Source: Cyanomargarita calcarea GSE-NOS-MK-12-04C (lineage in GTDB: Bacteria; Cyanobacteriota; Cyanobacteriia; Cyanobacteriales; Nostocaceae). Taken from it: a stretch of 64,000 bases of DNA. This document shows, one piece after another, positions 16,003-26,300 of this stretch (position 1 is its first letter; each line of letters opens with the position of its first letter). The translations under genes and the position numbers were made by a program. The notes beneath the pieces are model-generated. The model was given only the letters and a program-made list of their open reading frames with translations. It made no database searches and was not told the origin of the DNA. Location: contig JAHHGZ010000003.1 of the NCBI GenBank assembly GCA_019359595.1, positions 124,001 to 188,000 of the forward strand, written 5' to 3'.

Positions 16003-19000
16003 ATGAACACAAAAAATGATAGTCAAAAATCTTATGAATCAATAGAAGGAATCGCTATTATCGGTATGGTAGGGCGTTTTCCAGGAGCCATCAACATACA
16101 ATCATTTTGGCAAAATTTACAAAATGGAGTGGAGTCACTATCCTTATTTACAGATGAAGAATTAATAGCTGCTGGTATACCTCAGACATTAGTAAGTGAT
16201 AGCAATTATATCAAAGTAGGCGGTGTTTTAGAAAATATCGATTCATTTGATGCTGCATTCTTTGACCTGAATCCAAAAGAAGCTGAAGTAACAGATCCTC
16301 AACACCGTATGTTTTTGGAATGTGCTTGGGAAGCTTTGGAAAACGCTGGTTATGATTCAACTAAGTGTAAAAGTCGGATTGGCGTTTATGCTGGTGCTAG
16401 CTTAAATAATTATTTATCTTTTGATTTGAATAATGACCAATTAGGGTCAGGAGAATCATACCAAAAATTAATTGGAAACGATAAAGGTTTTCTTTCTACC
16501 CGTGTTTCATATAAATTAAATTTGACAGGACCAAGCATTACAGTTCAAACAGCTTGTTCCACATCATTAGTTGCTACTATCCTTGCTTGTCAAAGTTTGC
16601 AGAATTATCAATGTGATATGGCATTAGCAGGAGGAGTATCCATCCGATTGCCACAAAAAACTGGCTATTTCTATGAACCAGGAGGTCCGCTATCGCCTGA
16701 TGGTCATTGTCATGCTTTTGATGCTAAAGCCCAGGGAACGGCTATTGGCAATGGTGTAGGAGTAGTTGTTCTTAAGAGAGTCCAGGACGCGATCGCTTCG
16801 GGTGATTGCATATATGCTGTGATTAAAGGTGCTGCAATTAACAACGACGGTTCGATGAAAGTTGGTTATACAGCACCTAGTGTAGATGGTCAAGCAGAAG
16901 CGATCGCCGAAGCGGTAATGTTAGCAGAGATAGAACCAGAAACAATCAGCTATATTGAAGCTCATGGTAGTGGTACAGCTTTAGGTGATCCGATTGAAAT
17001 TGCCGCGCTGACTAAAGTTTTTCGTGCCAGTACCGAGAAAAAGAATTTCTGCGCCATTGGTTCAGTCAAAACTAATATTGGTCATTTAGATGCCGCTGCC
17101 GGAGTTGCAGGATTAATCAAAACTGCTTTGGCTCTAAAGCATCAGTTAATTCCGCCAAGCTTAAACTTTGAACAGCCTAATCCTCAAATTGATTTTGCCA
17201 ATAGTCCTTTTTACGTCAACACCAAGCCAACGGCATGGAAAACCGACTCGATTCCCCGTCGTGCCGGTGTTAGCTCTTTAGGAATGGGGGGAACAAATGC
17301 CCATATAGTTCTGGAAGAAGCCCCAGCACTTCCTGTTTCTAGTCCTGCCCGTCCTTGGCAATTGTTAGTACTCTCTGCAAAAACCGAGTCTGCGCTAGAA
17401 GCCATAACGCAAAATCTGAACCAACATTTGATTCTACATCCCGATCTGAATCTTGCAGATGTAGCTTATACCTTGCAAGTGGGACGTAGAGACTTTAGTC
17501 ACAGAAGAATACTAGTTTGTTCCGATACCCAAGATGCCATTAATGCATTGAATCAACAAGCCTCACAAGCAGTTTCAACTCAATTTCAAAAGTCAGGAAC
17601 TAGCTCTGTTGCTTTTATCTTTCCTGGAGAAGGTGCGCTGTATGTAAACATGGGTAAAGAACTATACGAAACTGATCTGATGTTTCGTGAACAGGTAGAT
17701 CGGTGTTGTCTAATACTAAAATCACATCTAGAGCTAGATTTGTGTTCTCTAATTTATCCCAGCGAATCTGAGCAGGAAACTGCACTAGAAAAACTCAAAC
17801 AAAGTTGTTTTGCGAAAAGCGCTCTGTTCGTCATTGAGTATGCTTTAGCTCAATTATGGATGTCCTGGGGTATTTCCCCTCAAGCAATGATTGGGCATGG
17901 TATTGGAGAACATGTTGCTGCAACTCTAGCTGGAGTTTTTTGCCTTGAAGATGCCCTTGCACTAGTAGCAAAAGAGTTTTCCACTGAGTTGTTACAAAAA
18001 ATCCAACTCAATCCTCCAATAATTCCATTTATATCTAATGCTAGTGGAACTTGGATTACTCAAGCTCAAGCAATAGACCCTAACTATTGGACACAGCAAC
18101 AAGAGGCATCTCATTTTAATAAAGGAATTAGCGAGTTAATCAAAGACAGTCAGCGAATTCTTCTGGAAGTTGGTTGTGGAGAAAATTTGATTACTGAAGA
18201 ATTGGCTGTACTCACCTCAATACCCCATCCTCATCACCAGCATTCAGATGTGGCATTTTTACTCAACACCTTGGGTCGGCTGTGGATGATGGGAATCAAT
18301 ATTGATTGGTCAGGTTTTTACGCCAATGAAAGTCGTCATCGTTTACCTTTGCCTACCTATCCTTTTGAGCGTCAGCGTTACTGGCTTGAGTCAATAGCCT
18401 CGCAGAAATTATTAAATCAAAATCCACCGAGTCATCCCGTTGAAAATCGGCGTTACTCTATTGAGCTAGACTCCTCATCTATCTCAGAAACAGCATCATG
18501 GCAATCATTAGATAAAAAGCCAAATATCACTGACTGGTTTTATATTCCAGTATGGAAACAATCCATGCCCCTTGAGTTTTTCCAAGGAGAAGAACCGAGC
18601 AAACAAAAGTTGCGTTGCTTAGTATTTGTGGATAGCTATGGAGTGGGAACTGAATTTACGAAACGACTTGAACAGAATAATCACCATGTCATCACTGTGC
18701 GGGCAGGGGAAAAGTTTAGCAAGCTCGATGACCAGATGTATGTTATCAATCCTCAACAACCTGATGAATACGATCTATTACTCCAGGCACTGAACAAGCA
18801 GAATTTCAAGCCAAATGCAATCAGCCATTTTTGGAGTGTTACGCCGAATGACACGTTGCTCAACAATGAACCAGAATTTTTAGAAGATTTACAGTACCTT
18901 GGTTTCTATAGCTTACTGTTCTTAACACAAGCAATAGGAAAACAAGATATTTGGGATACCCTCAAGCTGATGGTCGTAACCAGTAATTTACATGATGTAA

Positions 19001-21849
19001 CTGGCGATGAAAACTTATGCCCACAGAAAGCTACATTATTAGGACCATGCAAGGTAATTCCCAAAGAATATCGAAATATCAATTGCAGTATTGTCGATCT
19101 AGTAATACATTCTGCTCAAACTTGTTTCTCACAAAAACTCATAGATAACCTAGTAGCAGAATTAACACTACAACAGATTAATGAGATAGTTGCCTACCGT
19201 GGGTATTACCGTTGGATTCAAACCTTTGAGGCAATCCCCTTGGATGAAGAGATTGGAGGCAAAACTAGGCTAAGAGAAGGTGGAGTTTACTTAATTACTG
19301 GTGGACTTGGTGGTATTGGTTTAGTATTAGCAGAGCATCTAGCAAAGACACTACAAGCTAAGTTAATACTAATCGGACGAGGGGCATTACCCGAACGTTC
19401 CGAGTGGGAACAATGGCTAGTAACTCATGATCCGCAAGATATTGTTAGTCGTAAGATACAGAAAGTGCGATCGCTTGAGGCATTGGGGGTAGAGGTTGAG
19501 ATCAAAAGTGCCGATGTGACTAATTTTGAACAGATGCAGGCAATTATTGCTCAAGTATTACAAAAATTTGGTCACATTAATGGTGTAATCCATGCCGCTG
19601 GTATTCCTGGTGGTGGTGTTACCCAACTCAAAACGCGGGATATGGCAAGCAATGTTTTAGCAGCAAAAGTGAAAGGTACGTTAATCTTAGAGGAAATTTT
19701 TAAGAATGTAAATTTAGATTTCTTTATGCTTTGTTCATCCAAAACTTCTATTTTGGGTGAATTTGGACAGATAGATTATTGTGCAGCGAATGCTTTTATG
19801 GATGCTTATGCTCATTATCATACTTCCACATCGGATCGATTAACAGTGTCAATTAGCTGGGATATTTGGCAAGAAGTAGGTTTCGCAGTGGAAACTGTAC
19901 TACCAGATAAAATTAAGCAAGAGCGTGAAGAAATTATTAAAAAAGGTATCTTACCGAAAGAAGGAATCGATGCTTTTAATCGCATTCTAGGAATTAGGCT
20001 GCCTCATCTCGTTGTTTCAACTCAAGACTTACCAACTTTAATTAAGCAAAATAATTCTGCCCAGTATTTGGAAAAACAATTGACGCTTATAGAGGAAAAA
20101 TTATCTTCAGTAAATCTTTCAAAAGCAAAACACCCTCGTCCTAACTTAGGTAATGATTACGTTGCTCCCAAAAACGAAATTGAGCAAATGCTGGTTGAAA
20201 TCTGGCAAGATATTCTGGGAATTGAGAAGATAGGTATCTACGACAACTTTTTTGAGTTGGGAGGAAATTCTATAAACACAATTCAAATTGCTGCTAAAGC
20301 TAATCAATTAGGTTTAAAATTAACATCTCAACAGTTTTTTCATTATCAGACAATTGATGAGTTAGCAGCAGATTTATGTATTACCCAAACGAATCAACAG
20401 GAACAGGGTTTAGGTAGCAAAGAGTTACCTCTTCTACCAATTCAGAATTTGTTCCTTAAACAGAATCAGCCCGATATACATCATTGTAACCAATCTTTAC
20501 TGCTGGAAATACAGCAAGCGTGCGACCTAAATTTGTTAGAGCAGGCTTTACAGAGTTTGATTCAACATCATGATATATTTCGCTTGCGTTTTGTAGAAAA
20601 AGAATCAGGTTGGCAACAAACTTATACTAGTTCCTATGATACTATTGAAATTAAACGAGTAGATTTGTCTGCACTACCAAAAACCGAGCTAAAACTGGCG
20701 ATAGAGTCACAAGCTGCTGAACTAGAGACAAGTTTGAACCTATTTGAAGGACCACTTGTTAGGTTTGCCTTTTTTGAACTAGCACCACAACAAAGCAGCT
20801 ATCTGTTAATAATCATTCATCATCTTGCGGTTGATAGTGTTTCTTGGCATATTTTGTTAGAAGACTTGCAAATAGCTTATCAGCAAATTAGCCAAGACAA
20901 GGCAATAAATTTGCCAAATAACACGACTTCATACGCACAGTGGGTAGAATATCTACAGGAATATGCTCAATCTTCAGAAATACTGCAAGAGCAGGATTAT
21001 TGGCTCCAAGAAGCGCAAAAACCCTTCAGCCGTTTACCTGTTGACTATTCAATGTCTGAGAATACAGACAATATAATAGATAATTCAGATACAGTATCAG
21101 TTTGTCTAAATAAAAAAGAAACAAAAACTCTATTAGAAGAGATACACAAAGCCTATAATACTCAAATCAATGATTTCTTGCTAACAGCTTTTGTGCAAGC
21201 TTTTGCAAAGTGGACGGGACAGCATACACTGCGCTTGGATATTCAAGGGAATGGTAGAAAAAAATATTTAAAAAATGTAGATATATCCCGTACTGTAGGT
21301 TCTTTTAGCATTTATTACCCAGCTATTTTAGATATAACAGAATCCTCGGAAGTGGGAGAATCATTAATAGCAATAAAAGAATATTTACGTGGCGTTTCTA
21401 ATAATGGTATTGATTATACTGTCCTACAGTATTTGAATCATGACCAAGAGTTACAATCGAAACTACAACCACTTTCTATAAGTGAAGTTAGTTTTAACTA
21501 CTTAGGTCAGTATGACCAGGTAATTTCGGATTCATCTTTATTTTCTGTCTCTCATAATTATCAAAGTATCAACTACACTAATTCCACAAGACGAACTTAT
21601 TTACTAGAGATTAATGCAATTGTGATTCAAGAACAATTACAATTGTATTGGACGTATAGTAAGACTATTTACCATCGAGAAACAATTGAAAGTTTGGCAA
21701 ATAATGTTATCGCAGCATTACAGTACCTCATGATTCATTGTCAATCTCTAGAGTCAGAAAGATACACACCTTCTGACTTTTCAAGAGCTAAATTGAGTCA
21801 ACAAAAATTAGATAATCTCCTACTAAAAATCAATCAAAGAAATCAATAA
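16003..21849 (+). CDS. PKS1: KS-AT(inactive)-KR-ACP-E-like
   Basis: About 1948 residues from the ATG at 16003; an in-frame TTG at 15955 would add 16 residues, and neither has a clear Shine-Dalgarno. The KS (about 15-440) is intact: TACSTS near 182, EAHGSGT, NIGHLDAAAG. The AT is damaged: GHGIGEH replaces GHSIGEH near 629, and about 83 residues including the HAFH segment are missing compared with PKS2, in frame. The KR (TGGLGGIG near 1095, YCAAN near 1257) looks active. The ACP has ELGGNS near 1418. The last 450 residues are an epimerase-like domain with HHLAVDSVSW, but QGNGRK where EGHGR is expected. It should extend acyl-Ala by a unit supplied by the discrete AT, giving an alpha,beta-dihydroxy acid if hydroxymalonyl is used. 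The C-terminus TPSDF...LLLKI resembles a donor docking helix for the next C protein. Confidence 0.92.
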   Translation: MNTKNDSQKSYESIEGIAIIGMVGRFPGAINIQSFWQNLQNGVESLSLFTDEELIAAGIPQTLVSDSNYIKVGGVLENIDSFDAAFFDLNPKEAEVTDPQHRMFLECAWEALENAGYDSTKCKSRIGVYAGASLNNYLSFDLNNDQLGSGESYQKLIGNDKGFLSTRVSYKLNLTGPSITVQTACSTSLVATILACQSLQNYQCDMALAGGVSIRLPQKTGYFYEPGGPLSPDGHCHAFDAKAQGTAIGNGVGVVVLKRVQDAIASGDCIYAVIKGAAINNDGSMKVGYTAPSVDGQAEAIAEAVMLAEIEPETISYIEAHGSGTALGDPIEIAALTKVFRASTEKKNFCAIGSVKTNIGHLDAAAGVAGLIKTALALKHQLIPPSLNFEQPNPQIDFANSPFYVNTKPTAWKTDSIPRRAGVSSLGMGGTNAHIVLEEAPALPVSSPARPWQLLVLSAKTESALEAITQNLNQHLILHPDLNLADVAYTLQVGRRDFSHRRILVCSDTQDAINALNQQASQAVSTQFQKSGTSSVAFIFPGEGALYVNMGKELYETDLMFREQVDRCCLILKSHLELDLCSLIYPSESEQETALEKLKQSCFAKSALFVIEYALAQLWMSWGISPQAMIGHGIGEHVAATLAGVFCLEDALALVAKEFSTELLQKIQLNPPIIPFISNASGTWITQAQAIDPNYWTQQQEASHFNKGISELIKDSQRILLEVGCGENLITEELAVLTSIPHPHHQHSDVAFLLNTLGRLWMMGINIDWSGFYANESRHRLPLPTYPFERQRYWLESIASQKLLNQNPPSHPVENRRYSIELDSSSISETASWQSLDKKPNITDWFYIPVWKQSMPLEFFQGEEPSKQKLRCLVFVDSYGVGTEFTKRLEQNNHHVITVRAGEKFSKLDDQMYVINPQQPDEYDLLLQALNKQNFKPNAISHFWSVTPNDTLLNNEPEFLEDLQYLGFYSLLFLTQAIGKQDIWDTLKLMVVTSNLHDVTGDENLCPQKATLLGPCKVIPKEYRNINCSIVDLVIHSAQTCFSQKLIDNLVAELTLQQINEIVAYRGYYRWIQTFEAIPLDEEIGGKTRLREGGVYLITGGLGGIGLVLAEHLAKTLQAKLILIGRGALPERSEWEQWLVTHDPQDIVSRKIQKVRSLEALGVEVEIKSADVTNFEQMQAIIAQVLQKFGHINGVIHAAGIPGGGVTQLKTRDMASNVLAAKVKGTLILEEIFKNVNLDFFMLCSSKTSILGEFGQIDYCAANAFMDAYAHYHTSTSDRLTVSISWDIWQEVGFAVETVLPDKIKQEREEIIKKGILPKEGIDAFNRILGIRLPHLVVSTQDLPTLIKQNNSAQYLEKQLTLIEEKLSSVNLSKAKHPRPNLGNDYVAPKNEIEQMLVEIWQDILGIEKIGIYDNFFELGGNSINTIQIAAKANQLGLKLTSQQFFHYQTIDELAADLCITQTNQQEQGLGSKELPLLPIQNLFLKQNQPDIHHCNQSLLLEIQQACDLNLLEQALQSLIQHHDIFRLRFVEKESGWQQTYTSSYDTIEIKRVDLSALPKTELKLAIESQAAELETSLNLFEGPLVRFAFFELAPQQSSYLLIIIHHLAVDSVSWHILLEDLQIAYQQISQDKAINLPNNTTSYAQWVEYLQEYAQSSEILQEQDYWLQEAQKPFSRLPVDYSMSENTDNIIDNSDTVSVCLNKKETKTLLEEIHKAYNTQINDFLLTAFVQAFAKWTGQHTLRLDIQGNGRKKYLKNVDISRTVGSFSIYYPAILDITESSEVGESLIAIKEYLRGVSNNGIDYTVLQYLNHDQELQSKLQPLSISEVSFNYLGQYDQVISDSSLFSVSHNYQSINYTNSTRRTYLLEINAIVIQEQLQLYWTYSKTIYHRETIESLANNVIAALQYLMIHCQSLESERYTPSDFSRAKLSQQKLDNLLLKINQRNQ

Positions 21850-21856
21850 ACAGCAA

Positions 21857-23257
21857 ATGAAAACAAGAAAGATTGAAGACATTTACGAACTCACACCTGT
21901 ACAAAAGGGTATGCTATTTCACTGTTTATATGATAGCGAGTTGTCTTTATATTTTTTTCAGCATATCTTCACTGTACGCGGCAAGCTTAACATAGAGGCT
22001 TTTGAACAAGCTTGGCAACTTGTAATGGATAGGCATCCCATTTTACGTACCGGATTTTATTGGGAAGAAATTGAGAATCCACTACAAATTGTGTACAATA
22101 AAGTAGAAGTTCCCCTGAGTTACTATGATTGGTCTAACATAGATGAAGTGGAAAAAAAATCGCAATTTGATTCCTTTATTGTAAGCGATCGCCAAAACAG
22201 TTTTGACTTTTCCCAGCCATGTTTAATGCGTCATACTTTAATTCGCACATCTGATGACTGCTACTTATATGTCTGGAGCTTTAACCACATAATTATAGAT
22301 GGTTGGGGTGGTTCCCTAGTATTTCAAGAGCTTGTGGAAACCTATGGAGCGATTTGTAAGAGTCAAGAGATTTCTTTAACATATACTCGTCCCTTTAGAG
22401 ACTACATTGATTGGTTAGAACAGCAGGATATATCAAAAGCTGAAATTTTTTGGAGACACGCATTACAAGGTATAAAGTCACCAACTCCTCTGACTTATAT
22501 AGAAAAAAATGAAACAATTGATCAATCATCTACAAAGGAAGTTAAATATAGTGAGGAAATAATTCAGTTATCATCAACAACTACACAGAAGCTCTCTTCT
22601 TTTGCAACGCAACATCGCCTCACCCTTGCTACTATAATTAACGGTATTTGGGCTATTCTCCTCTCTCGCTATTCTTGTCACAGTAACGTATTATATGGCT
22701 GTACTGTTACTGGGCGACCAGCAGAACTGAATGGAGTAGAATCGATGGTTGGTATGTTCGTTAACACCTTACCCATTCATGTCAATATAGATATTAATCA
22801 GTCTTTATTCTCATGGCTCCAGAGTTTTCAGCTTCAACTAGTTGAAGTACGCGATTATGAATATACTCAATTAACAGAAGCTCATAAATGGAGTGAAATC
22901 CCACGAAATTTAACGTTGTTTGAAAGTATTGTAGTGCTTGAAAACTTTCCTGTGAGCGAATTTATCCGAGATTGGAAAGGAAATATAGAATTTCAGCATC
23001 AAGAATTGTATTACCGAAATAACTACCCTCTCAACTTGGTTGTATATCCAAATAAAGAACTATTAATAGCTATTTCCTATGATTCCAGAAGATTTGATAT
23101 CGATACTATTGCTGGAATACTAGAAGATATTGAAAATCTTCTACAAGAATTAATGACTAATTCTTTTATTAAAATTAAAGACTTATCATTTTTAACTTCC
23201 GAAGAGCAGCAAGCTGCGTCAAGTTTAGATAAGGAAGCAGTTTTTTTATTAGGCTGA
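21857..23257 (+). CDS. Stand-alone NRPS condensation domain (post-E type), copy 1
   Basis: A 466-residue single C domain. It starts IEDIYELTPVQKGMLFH, the usual start of C domains that follow epimerases and a probable acceptor docking sequence. The active site reads NHIIIDGWGG: the second, catalytic His and the Asp are kept, the first His is Asn. Later motifs such as GRPAEL and MFVNTLPI are present, so the domain is complete. It begins 7 bases after PKS1 and should join the PKS1-bound chain to the first Dab residue on the next protein. That next protein starts with only half a C domain. A second PKS/C pair is at 32557-40106. Confidence 0.9.
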   Translation: MKTRKIEDIYELTPVQKGMLFHCLYDSELSLYFFQHIFTVRGKLNIEAFEQAWQLVMDRHPILRTGFYWEEIENPLQIVYNKVEVPLSYYDWSNIDEVEKKSQFDSFIVSDRQNSFDFSQPCLMRHTLIRTSDDCYLYVWSFNHIIIDGWGGSLVFQELVETYGAICKSQEISLTYTRPFRDYIDWLEQQDISKAEIFWRHALQGIKSPTPLTYIEKNETIDQSSTKEVKYSEEIIQLSSTTTQKLSSFATQHRLTLATIINGIWAILLSRYSCHSNVLYGCTVTGRPAELNGVESMVGMFVNTLPIHVNIDINQSLFSWLQSFQLQLVEVRDYEYTQLTEAHKWSEIPRNLTLFESIVVLENFPVSEFIRDWKGNIEFQHQELYYRNNYPLNLVVYPNKELLIAISYDSRRFDIDTIAGILEDIENLLQELMTNSFIKIKDLSFLTSEEQQAASSLDKEAVFLLG

Positions 23258-23317
23258 TAATCAAAATATTTATTTGACCGTCAATTAAGATTTACTAGCT
23301 AAAGAGGATAAGTAAAT

Positions 23318-26300
23318 ATGCATTTATTTAAAAGTAAAGTGTTTTCTCAAAAGATTTATTGGATAAACAAATTATCAGGAGAACTTCCAGAAACTAATCT
23401 TATCTTAGATTTTATAAGACCTTCACTTCCTAGCATTAAAAACAAGTCTTTTCATTTTGACTTATCTTATGATTTATCTCAAGCAATCATGAAGCTAGCC
23501 AAATGCTCTGGATTTTCACAATATTTGATACTTATATCTGCATTAAATATACTCCTACGAAAATATACTAGAAACAATGATGTTATTGTAGGCATACCAA
23601 TATATGATAAAAATGGCACAGGTAATTTCGGTAACCCAGTTATTCCTTTACGAGTTCAGGTAAAGCCTGAAATATCATTTAAGGATTTTTTGTTTCAGGT
23701 TAAGGATTCAGTGATTGGTGCTTATACTCATCAAAATTATAATTTTGATGAATTAATTGATATATTGAAAATACCAACAAGTACAAACCGTTGTTCACTT
23801 TTCGATACGGTAGTTTTGTTAGAGAACATTCATAATAAGAATAGTTTAAATCATGTTAATAATGACATTACGTTTTCTTTTGAGATTGATGAAAAAAATA
23901 TTAGGGCAAATATAGAGTATAGTGAAATACTTTTTCAAGATGAGACTATCCAATTAATTAGTAGACATTATACTAATGTTCTCAGAATTATAATCAATAA
24001 CATTGATACTAAAATATCGGATATTGTTTTCTTGAAAGATTCCGAACGGTATCATTTGTTAAAACAATTTAATAATAACGCTAAAGAATATCCAGTTGAT
24101 AAGACAATAAATTATTTATTTGAGCAACAGGTATATACAACTACTCAAAATATAGCGGTAGTTGATGGGCAAGCAAAACTAACTTATCAAGAGTTAAATG
24201 AAAAAGCTAATCAGTTAGCTGTAATGCTGCGTCAACTAGGACTCGGCAAAGGTGAGTTTGTAGGTATATTTAAAGACCGCGATATCAATTTTCTGATTGC
24301 GATTCTGGCTATATATAAAGCAGGTGGTGCTTACGTAGCAATTGATAGTACTTATCCGGCAAATAGAATTGAATATATGTTGTCCAATAGCGAAGTTAAG
24401 TTTCTCTTAACTGATGCTTCGTTATTAGATATTTTGGCTGAATTTAAACAGACCTGTCCTCAATTAAAATCGATTATTTGTTTAAACGAGGTTATTACTG
24501 GAAATAGGCAGCTAACTCATAATCAGGAATTAAAAATATACGATAAGTTCAGTTTTATTAATCTTCCCAAAGACAACTTAGAGCCAATAAGCGATGCGAG
24601 TGATCCAGCCTACATGCTTTATACATCAGGCTCTACAGGGCTACCCAAAGGAGCAATAGTTAGACATGATGGTGCAATTAATCATATTTATGCCCAGTTT
24701 GATGAGTTGGAATTGACAGAGGAATTTTGTTTTCTCCAAAGTGCCCCTTCTTCAACTGATATTTCAGTTTGGCAGTTTTTAGCACCGCTTTTAATTGGCG
24801 GAAGGACGGTAATAGTAGATATTGAAACTGTTGCGATTCCTGATAAACTATTTAAAGTACTTAAATCAGAAAAAATTACAGTTGTTGAATTAGTACCAGC
24901 ATTATTTGGGGGGTTACTTGAACATACTTCAGGGCTACCAAATTACGAAAAGGAATTGCCTAATTTGAAATGGATGATGGTTGTAGGGGAGTCGGTGTCG
25001 GTCAGTTGGGTAAATAAGTGGCTCCAGATATATCCCGAAATCAAAATTGTTAATGCTTATGGTCCCACCGAAGCGGCTGATGATATTACCCAGTTCATCG
25101 TTGATAAGCCCTTGCCAGAAAACCAGCGAACAGTTCCAATTGGTAAACCCTTGGCAAACTTAAATCTCTACATCCTGGATGAGGAAATGAAATTATTGCC
25201 AATTGGTGCTCCTGGAGAGATTTGTGTATCGGGAATTGGTGTAGGTGCTGGTTACTGGAAAAACGAAGAAAAAACTAAACTAAGCTTTGTTGAGAATCCG
25301 TTTATAGATGCAAGGAAGAAGTTACCAGAAAATCGTGCAGATTTGATTTATAAAACTGGAGATTTAGGCAGGTGGCTTCCGGATGGAAATATAGAATTTC
25401 TCGGACGTATTGACCATCAGGTAAAAATTCGTGGTTTTCGGGTTGAATTGGGAGAGATTGAAACATTTTTACTGCAACACGAAGCTGTGAGGGAAGTTGT
25501 GGTTGTAGTTAGAGAAGATGACCCTGGTGATAAACGCTTGGTTGCTTATTTCGTACCTAAATCTGAGTTTTATCAGGATACCTTAGCAAATAGCGAGCTA
25601 GTTCAACAGTTACGTGATTTTCTTCAAGAAAAGCTACCAGGGCATATGGTACCTTCTGCGATTGTACAGCTAGAAGTATTACCCTTAGCTCCTAGTGGAA
25701 AAATAGACCGCGCTGTATTACCCGTACCAAGTTACAATCAGGAGTCAAAACTAGGCTTTGTTGCACCTCGCACTCCCACAGAGCAGATAGTTGCTGATAT
25801 TTGGGGTCAGGTATTAAAGCAAGAGCATGTCGGTATTCACGATAATTTCTTTGATTTGGGTGGACATTCTTTGCTAGCGACTCAGGTTATTTCCAGGTTA
25901 CGGGAAGCCTTTAAGATTGAGTTACCTTTACGCAGTTTGTTTGAGTCCCCAACCGTTGCTCAATTGGTAGAGGGTTTTATTATTCAAACTGATATAACTT
26001 TAGCTGCTTGTAAACAGTATATTCGCCCAGGAAAGCGTCAGAAATATCTACCGCTTTCCTTTGCTCAACAGCGATTATGGTTTCTAGAGGAGTTGACAGG
26101 AGTTAGTCAAATATTTGACGTACCCGCTTGTTTATACTTAAAAGGCTCACTGAATATTACAGCACTGGAATCTAGCCTCAATGAAATTGTGCGACGGCAT
26201 GAAGTGTTGAGAACAACTTTTATATCGGATGAAGGACGACCTATCCAAGTGATCCATCCTACCTTCAACTTACCCCTGCCTGTAGTTGATTTTCAAGAAT

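Noticed and set aside
17880-18060. Sequencing or assembly error as cause of the PKS1 AT deletion
   Set aside because: The deletion keeps the frame, the Ser-to-Gly change is separate from it, and a replacement AT exists in the same operon. Raw reads would settle it.
23318-24080. Frameshift separating the N-terminal half of a C domain from the half-C of the NRPS
   Set aside because: The 60-base gap upstream cannot hold the missing half, the preceding gene is already a complete C domain, and the same start occurs again at 42613.
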